From: CAWFGW01 sp963815495
GTDB lineage: Bacteria > Bacteroidota > Bacteroidia > Cytophagales > JAAEPT01
Direction: 5' to 3'
Length of the DNA stretch: 19,821 bases
Assembly: GCA_963815495.1 (NCBI GenBank)
Contig: CAWFGW010000026.1
Span: 1-19,821, forward strand
Part shown: piece after piece, positions 1 to 7,053 of the stretch
Layout: the number at the start of each line of letters is the position of its first letter
Numbering within the stretch: the first letter of the stretch is position 1
Position numbers and translations under genes: made by a program
Notes under the pieces: model-generated
What the model saw: the letters and a program-made list of their open reading frames with translations, nothing else
What the model was told of the DNA's origin: nothing
Database searches by the model: none

Positions 1-78
1 ACAAAAAGGTATGCGCGCCTAACATTTTTCTATAATCTACGTAAGCTACAAAGAGCATAACCCTAAACTATTATTAAT

Positions 79-1218
79 ATGAATTTTCAATTAACCGAAG
101 AACAAATCGCTGTGCAATTGGCCGCTCGTGACTTTGCCCAAACAGAACTTTTTCCTGGCGTAATTGAACGTGACGAACTTCAAAAATTCCCCACTGAACA
201 AGTTAAAAAAATGGCCGAGTTGGGATTTTTAGGAATGATGGTTGACCCAAAATACAACGGGAGCGGTATGGATAGCATCTCTTATGTGTTAGCGATGTCA
301 GAAATTTGCAAAGTAGATGCATCCGCAGGGGTAATTATGTCAGTAAACAATTCATTGGTTTGTTGGGGTCTTGAGTTATATGGCACAGAAGCACAAAAAG
401 AAAAATATTTAAAACCCCTAGCCTCTGGTCAAAAAATAGGGGCTTTTGCTTTGAGTGAGCCAGAAGCAGGTTCTGATGCCACTGCTCAACGTACCACAGC
501 GGTTGAAAAAGAAGACCACTATTTGTTAAACGGTACCAAAAACTGGATTACGAATGGAAACACGTCTTCTTATGTCATTGTGTTTGCTCAAACACACCCT
601 GAATTGGGTCACAAGGGAATTAACGCATTCATCGTTGAAAAAGGTTGGGATGGTTTTTTAGTAGGAACAAAAGAAAACAAGCTAGGCATTCGTGCAAGTG
701 ACACGCACACATTACTTTTTAACGATGTGAAAGTGCCCAAAGAAAACCGTATTGGTGAAGATGGCTTCGGATTTAAGTTTGCCATGAAAATATTAAATGG
801 TGGTCGGTTAGGAATCGCTTCACAAGCGTTGGGCATTGCGATGGGAGCGTATGAGTTGGCTTTGGCTTATTCAAAAGAACGGAAAACATTTGGCAAACCG
901 ATTTGCGAACATCAAGCTATTCGGTTTAAGTTAGCAGACATGGCTACACAAATTGAAACGGCAAAGTTACTTTGTCTGCAAGCCGCATATTTAAAAGATC
1001 AAGGGTTACCTTATGAAAAAGAAAGTGCGATGGCAAAGTATCACGCTTCAAAAGTAGCGATGGATGTAAGTGTTGAGGCAGTACAAATACATGGTGGTTA
1101 TGGTTTTGTAAAAGAATATCATGTAGAACGCATGATGAGAGACGCAAAAATCACTCAAATTTATGAGGGAACTTCAGAAATTCAACAGATTGTAATCTCT
1201 CGAGAAATTTTGAAATAA
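79..1218 (+). CDS. Acyl-CoA dehydrogenase (short-chain/butyryl type)
   Basis: This is an FAD-dependent enzyme that oxidises acyl-CoA to trans-2-enoyl-CoA in fatty acid or branched-chain amino acid degradation, passing electrons to electron-transfer flavoprotein. The 379-residue length is normal for the family. Visible motifs are the flavin/substrate motif ALSEPEAGSDA near residue 122, the NGTKNWITNG strand, the RKTFGKPI segment, the QIHGGYGF motif near residue 337, and the C-terminal IYEGTSEIQ. In that last motif Glu363 is where short-chain (SCAD/butyryl) enzymes carry the catalytic base. The start is the first ATG after an AT-rich leader. The gene appears to be a single transcription unit because a strong terminator follows 8 bases after the stop. 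The exact chain-length preference cannot be read from the sequence. Confidence 0.95.
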   Translation: MNFQLTEEQIAVQLAARDFAQTELFPGVIERDELQKFPTEQVKKMAELGFLGMMVDPKYNGSGMDSISYVLAMSEICKVDASAGVIMSVNNSLVCWGLELYGTEAQKEKYLKPLASGQKIGAFALSEPEAGSDATAQRTTAVEKEDHYLLNGTKNWITNGNTSSYVIVFAQTHPELGHKGINAFIVEKGWDGFLVGTKENKLGIRASDTHTLLFNDVKVPKENRIGEDGFGFKFAMKILNGGRLGIASQALGIAMGAYELALAYSKERKTFGKPICEHQAIRFKLADMATQIETAKLLCLQAAYLKDQGLPYEKESAMAKYHASKVAMDVSVEAVQIHGGYGFVKEYHVERMMRDAKITQIYEGTSEIQQIVISREILK

Positions 1219-1226
1219 AATCATCC

Positions 1227-1271
1227 AACATTGGACACAATTTAAATTGTGTCCAATGTTTTGTTTTTCTA
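1227..1271 (+). terminator. Perfect-palindrome intrinsic terminator after the acyl-CoA dehydrogenase
   Basis: Two 17-base arms (1227-1243 and 1244-1260) are exact reverse complements with no spacer, so the hairpin loop must be the central AATT. The arm starts AACATTGGACACAA. A T-rich run (TTGTTTTTCT) follows directly, as expected for a Rho-independent terminator acting on the plus strand. The palindrome is long for a terminator and could also serve as an operator for the AraC-type gene downstream. Confidence 0.8.
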
Positions 1272-1277
1272 CTTTTG
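1246..1277 (+). promoter_or_regulatory. Putative Bacteroidota promoter for the AraC-type regulator
   Basis: TACTTTTG at 1270-1277 matches the Bacteroidota -7 consensus TAnnTTTG exactly. The -33 position has only ATTG/TTG (1246-1249), 20 bases upstream, inside the right arm of the preceding palindrome. Transcription would start near 1284, leaving a leader of about 60 nt. The -33 match is imperfect and the region is AT-rich, so this is tentative. Confidence 0.4.
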
Positions 1278-1345
1278 ATAGTCTGTGGTAGGATTTATTC
1301 ACGCCACAATACACAATTTAAATAGCCTACTCAGGCTGTCTAATT

Positions 1346-2248
1346 ATGGAAGACTATAATAAAATCATTGAAGCAATTGGTGTTAAGTTCATCAAATCAA
1401 GGCACATTGAAGTGTTGCGTACAGTAGGCGTAAGTGATTTTTATGATGTAGACAACACCATGATGCTGGTGAACAAAGGAGGTATTTCTTTCGGTGAAGA
1501 GAAAACCCCATTAGCTAAAGGTGACATTTTATTTATTCCAAGTGGTAGGACTACTAGCATTACCTTTGGTTCAGACGAAGAAGCAAAAGCAACGGGTAAT
1601 GCTGGATTAGATAAATTTTTTCATCAAACGTCAACAACTTCAGGTAAAGACAACTTCAGTTTAATTTCTTTTGAAGCAAAAGTGTTTAATTCAGTTAACT
1701 TTTTTCAGTCGTTAGACATTCCTGCTTTTAAAATTGAGCAATGGAAAATAATGGCTAATTTAATCAATGAGATTATTGAAGAAAGTGATTCTTCTTTAAT
1801 AGGCAAAGAACGAGTAGTTACCTTAGATACCGAACGGTTAGTAGTCGAATTAATTCGTTACGTTCTTGATAAAGGTCTTTTTAAAGAACAAATAAACACC
1901 AACGCCACGTACTTTAAAGACCCTCGATTACTCGATATTTTCTCTTACATCCGAGAAAACTTAAATGAGGATTTATCGAATAAAACACTTTCTAACGTAG
2001 CCAACGTTTCAGAGGATTATGTGGGCCAATATTTTAAGATGCTGACAGGCATCAATCCACAAGATTACATTGAATACCAACGCATGGAGCGAGCAGTCTT
2101 TTTACTTCGAACGACCAAAAAAAGTGTGCGAGAAATTGGTAAAGAAGTCGGCTACAAAGATACCGCTTACTTTTGCAGACGCTTTAAGTTAATGTTTAAG
2201 GTGTCTGCTGGTAAAATGAGAAAAAAAGACACGTTAATTAATGTGTAG
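1346..2248 (+). CDS. AraC-family transcriptional regulator
   Basis: This is a 300-residue DNA-binding regulator. The N-terminal part (about residues 35-100) looks like a cupin sensor domain, with a glycine/acid turn (GGISFGEEKTPLAKGDILFIPSG). The C-terminal 100 residues contain the two helix-turn-helix units of the AraC/XylS family: DLSNKTLSNVANVSEDYVGQ (first HTH) and KSVREIGKEVGYKDTAYFCR (second HTH), followed by FKLMFKVSAGKMR in place of the usual F..G.SP..YR. The inducer and targets are unknown. The gene lies between a terminator and the T9SS-related operon, whose first gene starts 67 bases downstream on the same strand, so regulation of that operon is possible but unproven. Confidence 0.9.
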   Translation: MEDYNKIIEAIGVKFIKSRHIEVLRTVGVSDFYDVDNTMMLVNKGGISFGEEKTPLAKGDILFIPSGRTTSITFGSDEEAKATGNAGLDKFFHQTSTTSGKDNFSLISFEAKVFNSVNFFQSLDIPAFKIEQWKIMANLINEIIEESDSSLIGKERVVTLDTERLVVELIRYVLDKGLFKEQINTNATYFKDPRLLDIFSYIRENLNEDLSNKTLSNVANVSEDYVGQYFKMLTGINPQDYIEYQRMERAVFLLRTTKKSVREIGKEVGYKDTAYFCRRFKLMFKVSAGKMRKKDTLINV

Positions 2249-2315
2249 AATACCAGCATTTCAAGTTCATTTATAGTTATAGTAATTTCTTATCTTTATT
2301 TTCTCTTGTTAAGCT

Positions 2316-2690
2316 ATGAGAAAGTTTGTTTTTATTTTCAGTCTACTTTTTTTCTTCCACAAGACTATTGCCCAGGATTCCCTTGCTGTTTGGGAAAATG
2401 TATTTGTTCCGAACATGTTTAGTCCAAATAATGATGGTGAAAACGATGTATTTAAAGTATATGGAGAAGGTTTTTTATCCTTAGAATTACGCGTATACGA
2501 TCGATGGGCTGAAATAGTTTACCAGAGCAATGATTTAAATGAAATTACTGAAGTAGGTTGGGACGGCACCACCGGAAATAAAGAACAACCAGCCGGTACC
2601 TATTTATGGGTGATAGCTGGTTTTTTTGAAAGTGGAAAAAAAGTCACCATAGAAGGTAATAACAATGGCACCCTGATTTTATATAAGTGA
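2316..2690 (+). CDS. Stand-alone type B T9SS C-terminal (CHU_C) domain protein
   Basis: This 124-residue protein has a Sec signal peptide (MRKFVFIFSLLFFFHKTIAQ, cleavage after Ala-Gln at about residue 20). Essentially all of the mature part is a gliding-motility-associated CHU_C domain. Family landmarks are VPNMFSPNNDGENDVF (about residues 31-46), LRVYDRWAEIVYQS, WDGT near residue 87, QPAGTYLWV, and a terminal GTLILYK. This domain normally sits at the C-terminus of very large adhesins and directs export through the type IX secretion system; here no cargo precedes it. The stop codon overlaps the GTG start of the next gene (GTGA), so the two are translationally coupled. A near-consensus -7 (TATCTTTA, 2291-2298) lies upstream with no good -33. 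Confidence 0.85.
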   Translation: MRKFVFIFSLLFFFHKTIAQDSLAVWENVFVPNMFSPNNDGENDVFKVYGEGFLSLELRVYDRWAEIVYQSNDLNEITEVGWDGTTGNKEQPAGTYLWVIAGFFESGKKVTIEGNNNGTLILYK

Positions 2691-4402
2691 AAAAGGTTTG
2701 TTTATATATAATCACCTGGTTTTATTTTAGTGCTTATGCTCAAGACATTAATTATTCACAACACTGGAAAACGCCCACTCAATTTGATGTCGCGAAGCCA
2801 GCCTCCATTAATTATTTGCAAGCAGGTGTTCAATACCGCAACCAATGGCCTGAAGCCCTAAATTCGTATCGAACTTATGCAGGTCACTTTGTTTATCCTT
2901 TAATAAAAGAGCAGTTGAATAATAATTCTCAATTTGGAGCTGTGGCTTTAGAGTATGCCAGTGATGCTTCAGGGTTGGGCGGGATTTACAAAAAAAATTT
3001 AATTAAAGGAACAGTCAATTATAAAACAGCCTTATCGCAATACTATGATTTATCGTTTGGGTTGAGAGCAGGGAATACGTGGAGCTCTTTATCAACGGAA
3101 GGATTAACCAGCGGTAGTCAATATCAAAACGGGGCTTATCAATCGGGAAGTGATTTAGGTGAAGCGTTTAAAAATGTGGATGCTTCCATGTTTACTCTTG
3201 ATGCAGGAATTCGATTTTCTAATAAAAATCGAGAAAAAGAAAATTGGTATATCAGTGCGTCTTTATACAACATAGGACAATCAAAATATGGGTTTAGTGC
3301 TAAAGAAAGTTACCCCTCACGATTAAGTATATCAGGAGGTGGAGTACTTGTAGAAACAAATTATTTTAAAATCCTCCCAGGTTTTCTTTATCAACGTCAA
3401 AACACTAGCGCGCTCACAGTAGTAGGTTCAAATTTTTACTACAAAATAAATACGATGAGTCAACGAGGTTATGGAAACACAAGCTATGTGGGGGGAGGAC
3501 TATTCAGCCGTTTCCAACACGACATTATTGTAGCAGCAGAAGTTAAACAAGAAAATTTTTCTGTAGGTATAAGCTATGATTTTCATGCAAATAAAAACTC
3601 GTTAAGACCAACCTCTAGCTTTGAGCTTTTTTTGTCTTATAACATAGCCGTCAAGCCCAGAAAATGGAAACTTTTTAACTTTGACAAGCAACCGAAAGAG
3701 GAAGTATTAAGTTATTCTCCCGATTTGAAAATGCGGAAGGATTTGCCTCAACCTGCAATCAAAAAACCAAAGCTTGATTCCAATTTAACCATAGTAGAAC
3801 TCACACTATTGGACCCTGAACTTGAGATAAATTCGATGGACACGGAAATCCGCTTCAAAAACTTAGATGATACCACAGACCTCCACCATGAAATCTCCTA
3901 CAATAAGGACAGCACTTCATTTATAGCCTATCTACCAAAAAATACGCATTTTGCTATCTCCATTAAACGAACAGGCTTCTATAACAAAACATTAAAATTT
4001 AATACCGGTAAGCGCGATTCTTTAGAGATCCCGAATAAATTAAAATTAATCGTACTAGGAGAAGTCCTTGTCTTAAGCAAAATTCATTTTAAAAGTGGTG
4101 TTGATGAATTAGAACCTTCGAGCGAACCCGAATTAATTTCCCTAGTAAATTTTTTAACTGAATACCCCAATATCATAGCTGAAATTTCCGGCCATACTGA
4201 CAACCTGGGTTCAGCAGACTTAAACCTGTTGTTATCTCAAAAAAGAGCAGAAGCAATTATCAACTATCTTGTCATCAGGGATATTGATAAAAAACGGTTA
4301 GTAGCCCGGGGCTTTGGCGAAACAAAACCTCTTGTACCCAATGATTCTGATGAGAATAGAGCAAAAAACAGAAGGGTAGAATTTAAGATTATTGGTAAAT
4401 AA
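2687..4402 (+). CDS. PorP/SprF-like outer membrane protein fused to an OmpA domain
   Basis: This 571-residue protein starts at GTG, overlapping the previous stop, with a signal peptide ending YFSAYAQ (about residue 19). Residues about 20-320 have the PorP/SprF-type beta-barrel pattern: QDINYSQHW near the mature N-terminus, alternating aromatic/glycine strands, and FELFLSYNIA closing the barrel. A linker region of about 130 residues follows. Residues about 460-571 are an OmpA C-terminal domain with ISGHTDNLGSADLN, LLSQKRAEAI, ARGFGETKP and NRRVEFKI, which binds peptidoglycan. Known SprF/PorP proteins work with type B cargo in T9SS export or attachment. The fusion would tether such a partner to the cell wall (inference). 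It is adjacent to and coupled with its probable cargo. Confidence 0.85.
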   Translation: MKKVCLYIITWFYFSAYAQDINYSQHWKTPTQFDVAKPASINYLQAGVQYRNQWPEALNSYRTYAGHFVYPLIKEQLNNNSQFGAVALEYASDASGLGGIYKKNLIKGTVNYKTALSQYYDLSFGLRAGNTWSSLSTEGLTSGSQYQNGAYQSGSDLGEAFKNVDASMFTLDAGIRFSNKNREKENWYISASLYNIGQSKYGFSAKESYPSRLSISGGGVLVETNYFKILPGFLYQRQNTSALTVVGSNFYYKINTMSQRGYGNTSYVGGGLFSRFQHDIIVAAEVKQENFSVGISYDFHANKNSLRPTSSFELFLSYNIAVKPRKWKLFNFDKQPKEEVLSYSPDLKMRKDLPQPAIKKPKLDSNLTIVELTLLDPELEINSMDTEIRFKNLDDTTDLHHEISYNKDSTSFIAYLPKNTHFAISIKRTGFYNKTLKFNTGKRDSLEIPNKLKLIVLGEVLVLSKIHFKSGVDELEPSSEPELISLVNFLTEYPNIIAEISGHTDNLGSADLNLLLSQKRAEAIINYLVIRDIDKKRLVARGFGETKPLVPNDSDENRAKNRRVEFKIIGK

Positions 4403-4404
4403 AT

Positions 4405-4992
4405 ATGCGAATCAGTTATAATAGTCCGGTAATTTTAAATTTTTCATTGGTAGCAGCCGTCATCTCAATCATTAATTTTGTAACGAGATCACCTAACACC
4501 TATGGTCTGTTAGACCCTTTTACTTCATTGGGTGGCACTTTTCACTTTGATTATCTCCCCAATTATTTCGGCTTCTTTCTTTACCCCTTTAACCATGCGG
4601 ATTTCACTCATCTCATTGGGAATCTCACCTTTATTTTATTACTGGGACCTATATTGGAGGAAAAATATGGAGCACGAAAGCTAACTGAAGTTATGTTGCT
4701 CACCATTATTACTACAGGAGTTCTAAATATATTTCTATTCTCTACAGGAATTATAGGGGCAAGCGGCATCGTTTTCACCTTAATTATTCTGATTTCCATC
4801 ACCAATAGACAGCGTGGGAAGCTACCCCTTACCTTTATAATAATTTTTCTTCTCTATGTTGGGAAGGAAGTTTATATGGGATTGTTTGAAGACCAAATTT
4901 CGCAATTTGGTCATATTATGGGCGGTATAGTAGGGAGCATTTATGGCTTAAAAATGAATAAAGATCATTCTGTTAAAACAAAAAACCCCTAA
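4405..4992 (+). CDS. Rhomboid-family intramembrane serine protease
   Basis: This 195-residue, roughly six-helix membrane protein begins 2 bases after the previous stop, so it is co-transcribed with it. The rhomboid active site is intact. H64, H69 and N73 have the same spacing as GlpG H145, H150 and N154. The nucleophile is S120 in GASG, and the catalytic His is H170 in HIMGG, within a glycine-rich last helix. It contains no extra soluble domain. Rhomboids cleave transmembrane segments within the membrane. The substrate is unknown; the operon suggests a link to the secreted or outer-membrane neighbours (inference). The 3' end of the gene overlaps the terminator that serves the opposite-strand tRNA-like unit. 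Confidence 0.88.
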   Translation: MRISYNSPVILNFSLVAAVISIINFVTRSPNTYGLLDPFTSLGGTFHFDYLPNYFGFFLYPFNHADFTHLIGNLTFILLLGPILEEKYGARKLTEVMLLTIITTGVLNIFLFSTGIIGASGIVFTLIILISITNRQRGKLPLTFIIIFLLYVGKEVYMGLFEDQISQFGHIMGGIVGSIYGLKMNKDHSVKTKNP

Positions 4993-5012
4993 ATGATTAT
5001 ATTAAGGGGTTT
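4974..5012 (-). terminator. Intrinsic terminator of the tRNA-like transcription unit
   Basis: On the minus strand AAACCCCT (5012-5005) pairs with AGGGGTTT (4990-4983), extended by an inner AAT/ATT pairing. It is followed by TTTTTTGTTTT, a classic Rho-independent terminator. It lies just downstream of the 3' end of the second tRNA-like RNA and overlaps the last codons of the rhomboid gene. On the plus strand the hairpin lacks a good T tract. Confidence 0.75.
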
Positions 5013-5017
5013 CGGTG

Positions 5018-5129
5018 CTGTAGGGGAAGGAGTCGAACCATTCACGGTGCAGTTAGCCCCAAGGGATTTATTCTGTACTCACCACCCTCGAGATAGGAGG
5101 GCGCGTCTGCCAATTTCGCCACCCTACAG
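5018..5129 (-). ncRNA. tRNA-like RNA, class II, promoter-distal copy (non-standard anticodon loop)
   Basis: Read on the minus strand, TGTAGGG (5128-5122) pairs with CCCTACA (5025-5019). The flanking C (5129) and G (5018) could add an eighth pair. The linker TG and the D arm GCG-AAATTGGCAGA-CGC closely resemble bacterial leucine tRNA. The anticodon arm is CCCTC-CTATCTC-GAGGG (5101-5085); read canonically the anticodon would be AUC, with pyrimidines at 37 and 38. The variable region is about 41 nt and contains a GGTG/CACC stem. The T arm GAATGG-TTCGACT-CCTTC pairs only if one U is bulged. CCA is not encoded. This is neither a normal Leu tRNA (no Leu anticodon, G at position 73) nor a normal Ser tRNA. 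Alternatives are a decayed tRNA or a regulatory tRNA-like RNA. The existence of a tRNA-derived structure is well supported; its function is not. Confidence 0.75.
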
Positions 5130-5150
5130 TATGGGTCTTGATTTTTAAAG

Positions 5151-5267
5151 CTGTAAGAGAGGGAGTCGAACCACTCACGATGTAGTTAGTTCCGAGTATC
5201 GGAATTTATCCTAAAACCACCACCCTCGAGATAGGAGGGCGCGTCTGCCAATTTCGCCATCTTACAG
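5151..5267 (-). ncRNA. tRNA-like RNA, class II, promoter-proximal copy (non-standard anticodon loop)
   Basis: This is the partner of the neighbouring tRNA-like gene, 21 bases away and transcribed first. The acceptor is TGTAAGA (5266-5260) with TCTTACA (5158-5152), again with a possible outer C:G pair (5267/5151). The D arm, anticodon arm and linkers (5218-5259) are identical to the other copy over 42 bases, including the loop CTATCTC (5234-5228). The variable region is about 46 nt. It has a GGTG/CATC outer stem, a TTAG/CTAA stem and a perfect 6-bp hairpin TTCCGA-TAC-TCGGAA (5204-5190). The T arm GAGTGG-TTCGACT-CCCTC again needs one bulged U. Relative to the other copy, two acceptor pairs and one T-stem pair have changed on both sides, which argues for selection on the structure. 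Confidence 0.75.
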
Positions 5268-5313
5268 TATGTAAAGTTTCAAACTTCTGTAGTATTCCTC
5301 TTGATTACTTTGA

Positions 5314-5344
5314 CAAATCTATAACGTTTTAGTCTTTACACAAA
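5314..5344 (-). promoter_or_regulatory. Bacteroidota promoter driving the tRNA-like pair
   Basis: On the minus strand TTTG (5344-5341) is followed after exactly 19 bases by TAGATTTG (5321-5314). This matches the Bacteroidota TTTG-N19-TAnnTTTG consensus at every fixed position. Transcription would begin near 5307, about 40 bases before the first tRNA-like RNA. The remaining plus-strand stretch 5345-5459 is very AT-rich and shows nothing else that I can name. Confidence 0.65.
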
Positions 5345-5468
5345 GAGATTTGTAATAAAATATGTTATTATTTCGATTACATTCAATATTATAACAAATA
5401 TTTAAAATTTTTGTAATTATATATCGTAATAGTCCGTTTCATTTCATTTTTTTTAAACTTTGAGCCTT

Positions 5469-6332
5469 ATGAATAAAACCGAGTACCATAACCGCATTAT
5501 TGACTATTATGAAAAGGCGGAGATTTCTTATAAAGATGTGTGGGATCTGGACCATAGTATGGCATTTCATTGTGGTTTTTGGGGAAAAGGAATCACTTCT
5601 ATTCGACAAGCATTACTTCATCAAAACGATATGATGGCCGGTTGGGCAGGTATTAAACCTCATCATCATGTATTGGATGCCGGCTGTGGAATTGGCGGCA
5701 GTGCGATTTACTTGAGCAAAAATTACCAATGTAAAGCTACCGGTATCAGCATTGTGCCCCATCAAATTGCAAAAGCTCAAGTCAAAGCAAAAGAACATGC
5801 TGTAGATGAAACCACTGCGTTCGTTGTTGCCGACTATTGTGATACGCCTTTTGAAGATCATTCATTTGATGTCGTTTGGGCAATAGAGAGTGTCTGTTAT
5901 GTAGTAGATAAAAGTGACTTCATTAAAGAAGCTTACCGTGTTTTAAAACCAGGAGGTAAATTAATTGTGGCTGATGGATTTAGGTTAAACCAGCAACTGA
6001 ATGGTCGAGATGAGCAAATTATGAGACGTTGGGAAGAAGGCTATGCAGTTGAACGGCTAGGAGTGGATGGAGAATTTGAAGAATCAATAAATCGCCAAGG
6101 TTTTGTGGGGATAGAAATAAAAGATGCCACTAGTTTAGTGATGCCTTCTGCCCGTAGACTCTATTATTTTGGCTTAGCAGCACACTATTATCGCAAACTT
6201 TTAAAACTTTTTGGTAAACAATACGGTAATGAAATCACAATTAAAAATACACAAGCTGCAATAAACCAATATTTAGGCTTGAAAAAAGGGTTGTGGAAAT
6301 ACCTTGTTTTTATAGCTGAAAAAGAGAAATAG
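5469..6332 (+). CDS. Class I SAM-dependent methyltransferase
   Basis: This 287-residue cytoplasmic methyltransferase resembles the sterol/tocopherol/small-molecule family. The ATG at 5469 is preferred over an in-frame TTG at 5460. Motif I, which binds SAM, is VLDAGCGIGG (D70 and the following glycines). The downstream TGISIVPHQIAKAQ, the acidic FEDHSFDVVWAIESVCYV and LKPGGKLIVADGF complete the Rossmann pattern. The N-terminal FHCGFWGKG segment resembles the substrate-side lid of tocopherol and C24-sterol methyltransferases. The substrate cannot be assigned. The gene is followed 30 bases later by a PlsC-type acyltransferase, so a lipid substrate is a reasonable guess but only a guess. Confidence 0.88.
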   Translation: MNKTEYHNRIIDYYEKAEISYKDVWDLDHSMAFHCGFWGKGITSIRQALLHQNDMMAGWAGIKPHHHVLDAGCGIGGSAIYLSKNYQCKATGISIVPHQIAKAQVKAKEHAVDETTAFVVADYCDTPFEDHSFDVVWAIESVCYVVDKSDFIKEAYRVLKPGGKLIVADGFRLNQQLNGRDEQIMRRWEEGYAVERLGVDGEFEESINRQGFVGIEIKDATSLVMPSARRLYYFGLAAHYYRKLLKLFGKQYGNEITIKNTQAAINQYLGLKKGLWKYLVFIAEKEK

Positions 6333-6362
6333 ATAGTAAATTTGGTGGTTTGAATTGAAAAA

Positions 6363-7052
6363 ATGATTTCAGTAATACGTTTCTTCTTTATTTCACTGGT
6401 AACTATTATAGCGATTACCTCTGCTGTAATTTACAGAATAGTAAGTGGTAGCAGCAAAGGTCCTCTAAGTTGGGCTCGAACATGGTGGTCACCCACTATT
6501 CTGTGGTTAGCTGGTGTAAAACTAAAAGTAGAGGGAAAAGAAAATATTGACCCAAAGAAATTTTATGTGTTTATTTCTAACCATCAATCATACATCGATA
6601 TCCCGGTAATTTTTAATGGGCTACCCACTAACATTCATTTCGTAGCCAAAGAAGAACTTAGAAAGTTTCCTTTTATAGGTCAATACATGGCGATGATGGG
6701 TATGATTTTTATTGAAAGAAATAGCTCAAAAGCAGTAGAAAGTCTAAAAAAAGCAGGTAAACTAATTAGTAAAGGAAAAAGTGTGATCACTTTTCCTGAA
6801 GGAACCAGAACTGAAGACGGTTCGATAGGTCGGTTCAAAAAGGGTACCTTTTTATTAGCAGCAGAATCGGGTGTAGAAATTGTTCCGATAAAAATCACTG
6901 GTGCGAGAGCTGTTTGGCCAAAAGAACGAGTCCATCTTACCCCTGGAACTATTACGTTGAAAATAGGTGAACCAGTCCCTTCAAGTCATATTTCAAAAGA
7001 AAACATTAATGAAGTATGTGTTGAGATGAGGGCTTTGGTTGATGCTTTATGA
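6363..7052 (+). CDS. 1-acyl-sn-glycerol-3-phosphate acyltransferase (PlsC family)
   Basis: This 229-residue membrane-associated acyltransferase would convert lysophosphatidic acid to phosphatidic acid in phospholipid synthesis. An N-terminal hydrophobic helix (residues about 4-24) anchors it. The four family blocks are visible: the HX4D catalytic motif NHQSYID (H74, D79), the substrate block GMIFIERN (about 113-120), FPEGTR (144-149), and VPIKITGA (174-181). A TAAATTTG sequence at 6337-6344 fits the -7 consensus exactly but has no convincing -33, so the gene may have its own promoter or be read through from the methyltransferase. Its stop lies 1 base from the stop of the convergent gene. Confidence 0.92.
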   Translation: MISVIRFFFISLVTIIAITSAVIYRIVSGSSKGPLSWARTWWSPTILWLAGVKLKVEGKENIDPKKFYVFISNHQSYIDIPVIFNGLPTNIHFVAKEELRKFPFIGQYMAMMGMIFIERNSSKAVESLKKAGKLISKGKSVITFPEGTRTEDGSIGRFKKGTFLLAAESGVEIVPIKITGARAVWPKERVHLTPGTITLKIGEPVPSSHISKENINEVCVEMRALVDAL

Positions 7053-7053
7053 T

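Noticed and set aside
1..78. Possible promoter for the acyl-CoA dehydrogenase
   Set aside because: No TAnnTTTG element with a suitable upstream TTTG was found; the true promoter may lie before the window.
370..4560. TGGCAC sequences that could be sigma-54 -24 elements
   Set aside because: None has a GC doublet at -12 with correct spacing, and those seen lie within coding sequence.
5018..5267. Direct repeat or CRISPR-like array
   Set aside because: There are only two copies, and the repeated block is explained by the shared D and anticodon arms of the tRNA-like genes.
5018..5267. Selenocysteine tRNA
   Set aside because: The anticodon loop has no UCA and the T-arm layout differs from tRNA-Sec.
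5460..5468. TTG start for the methyltransferase at 5460
   Set aside because: It adds only three residues and uses a rarer codon; the ATG at 5469 gives a normal N-terminus.
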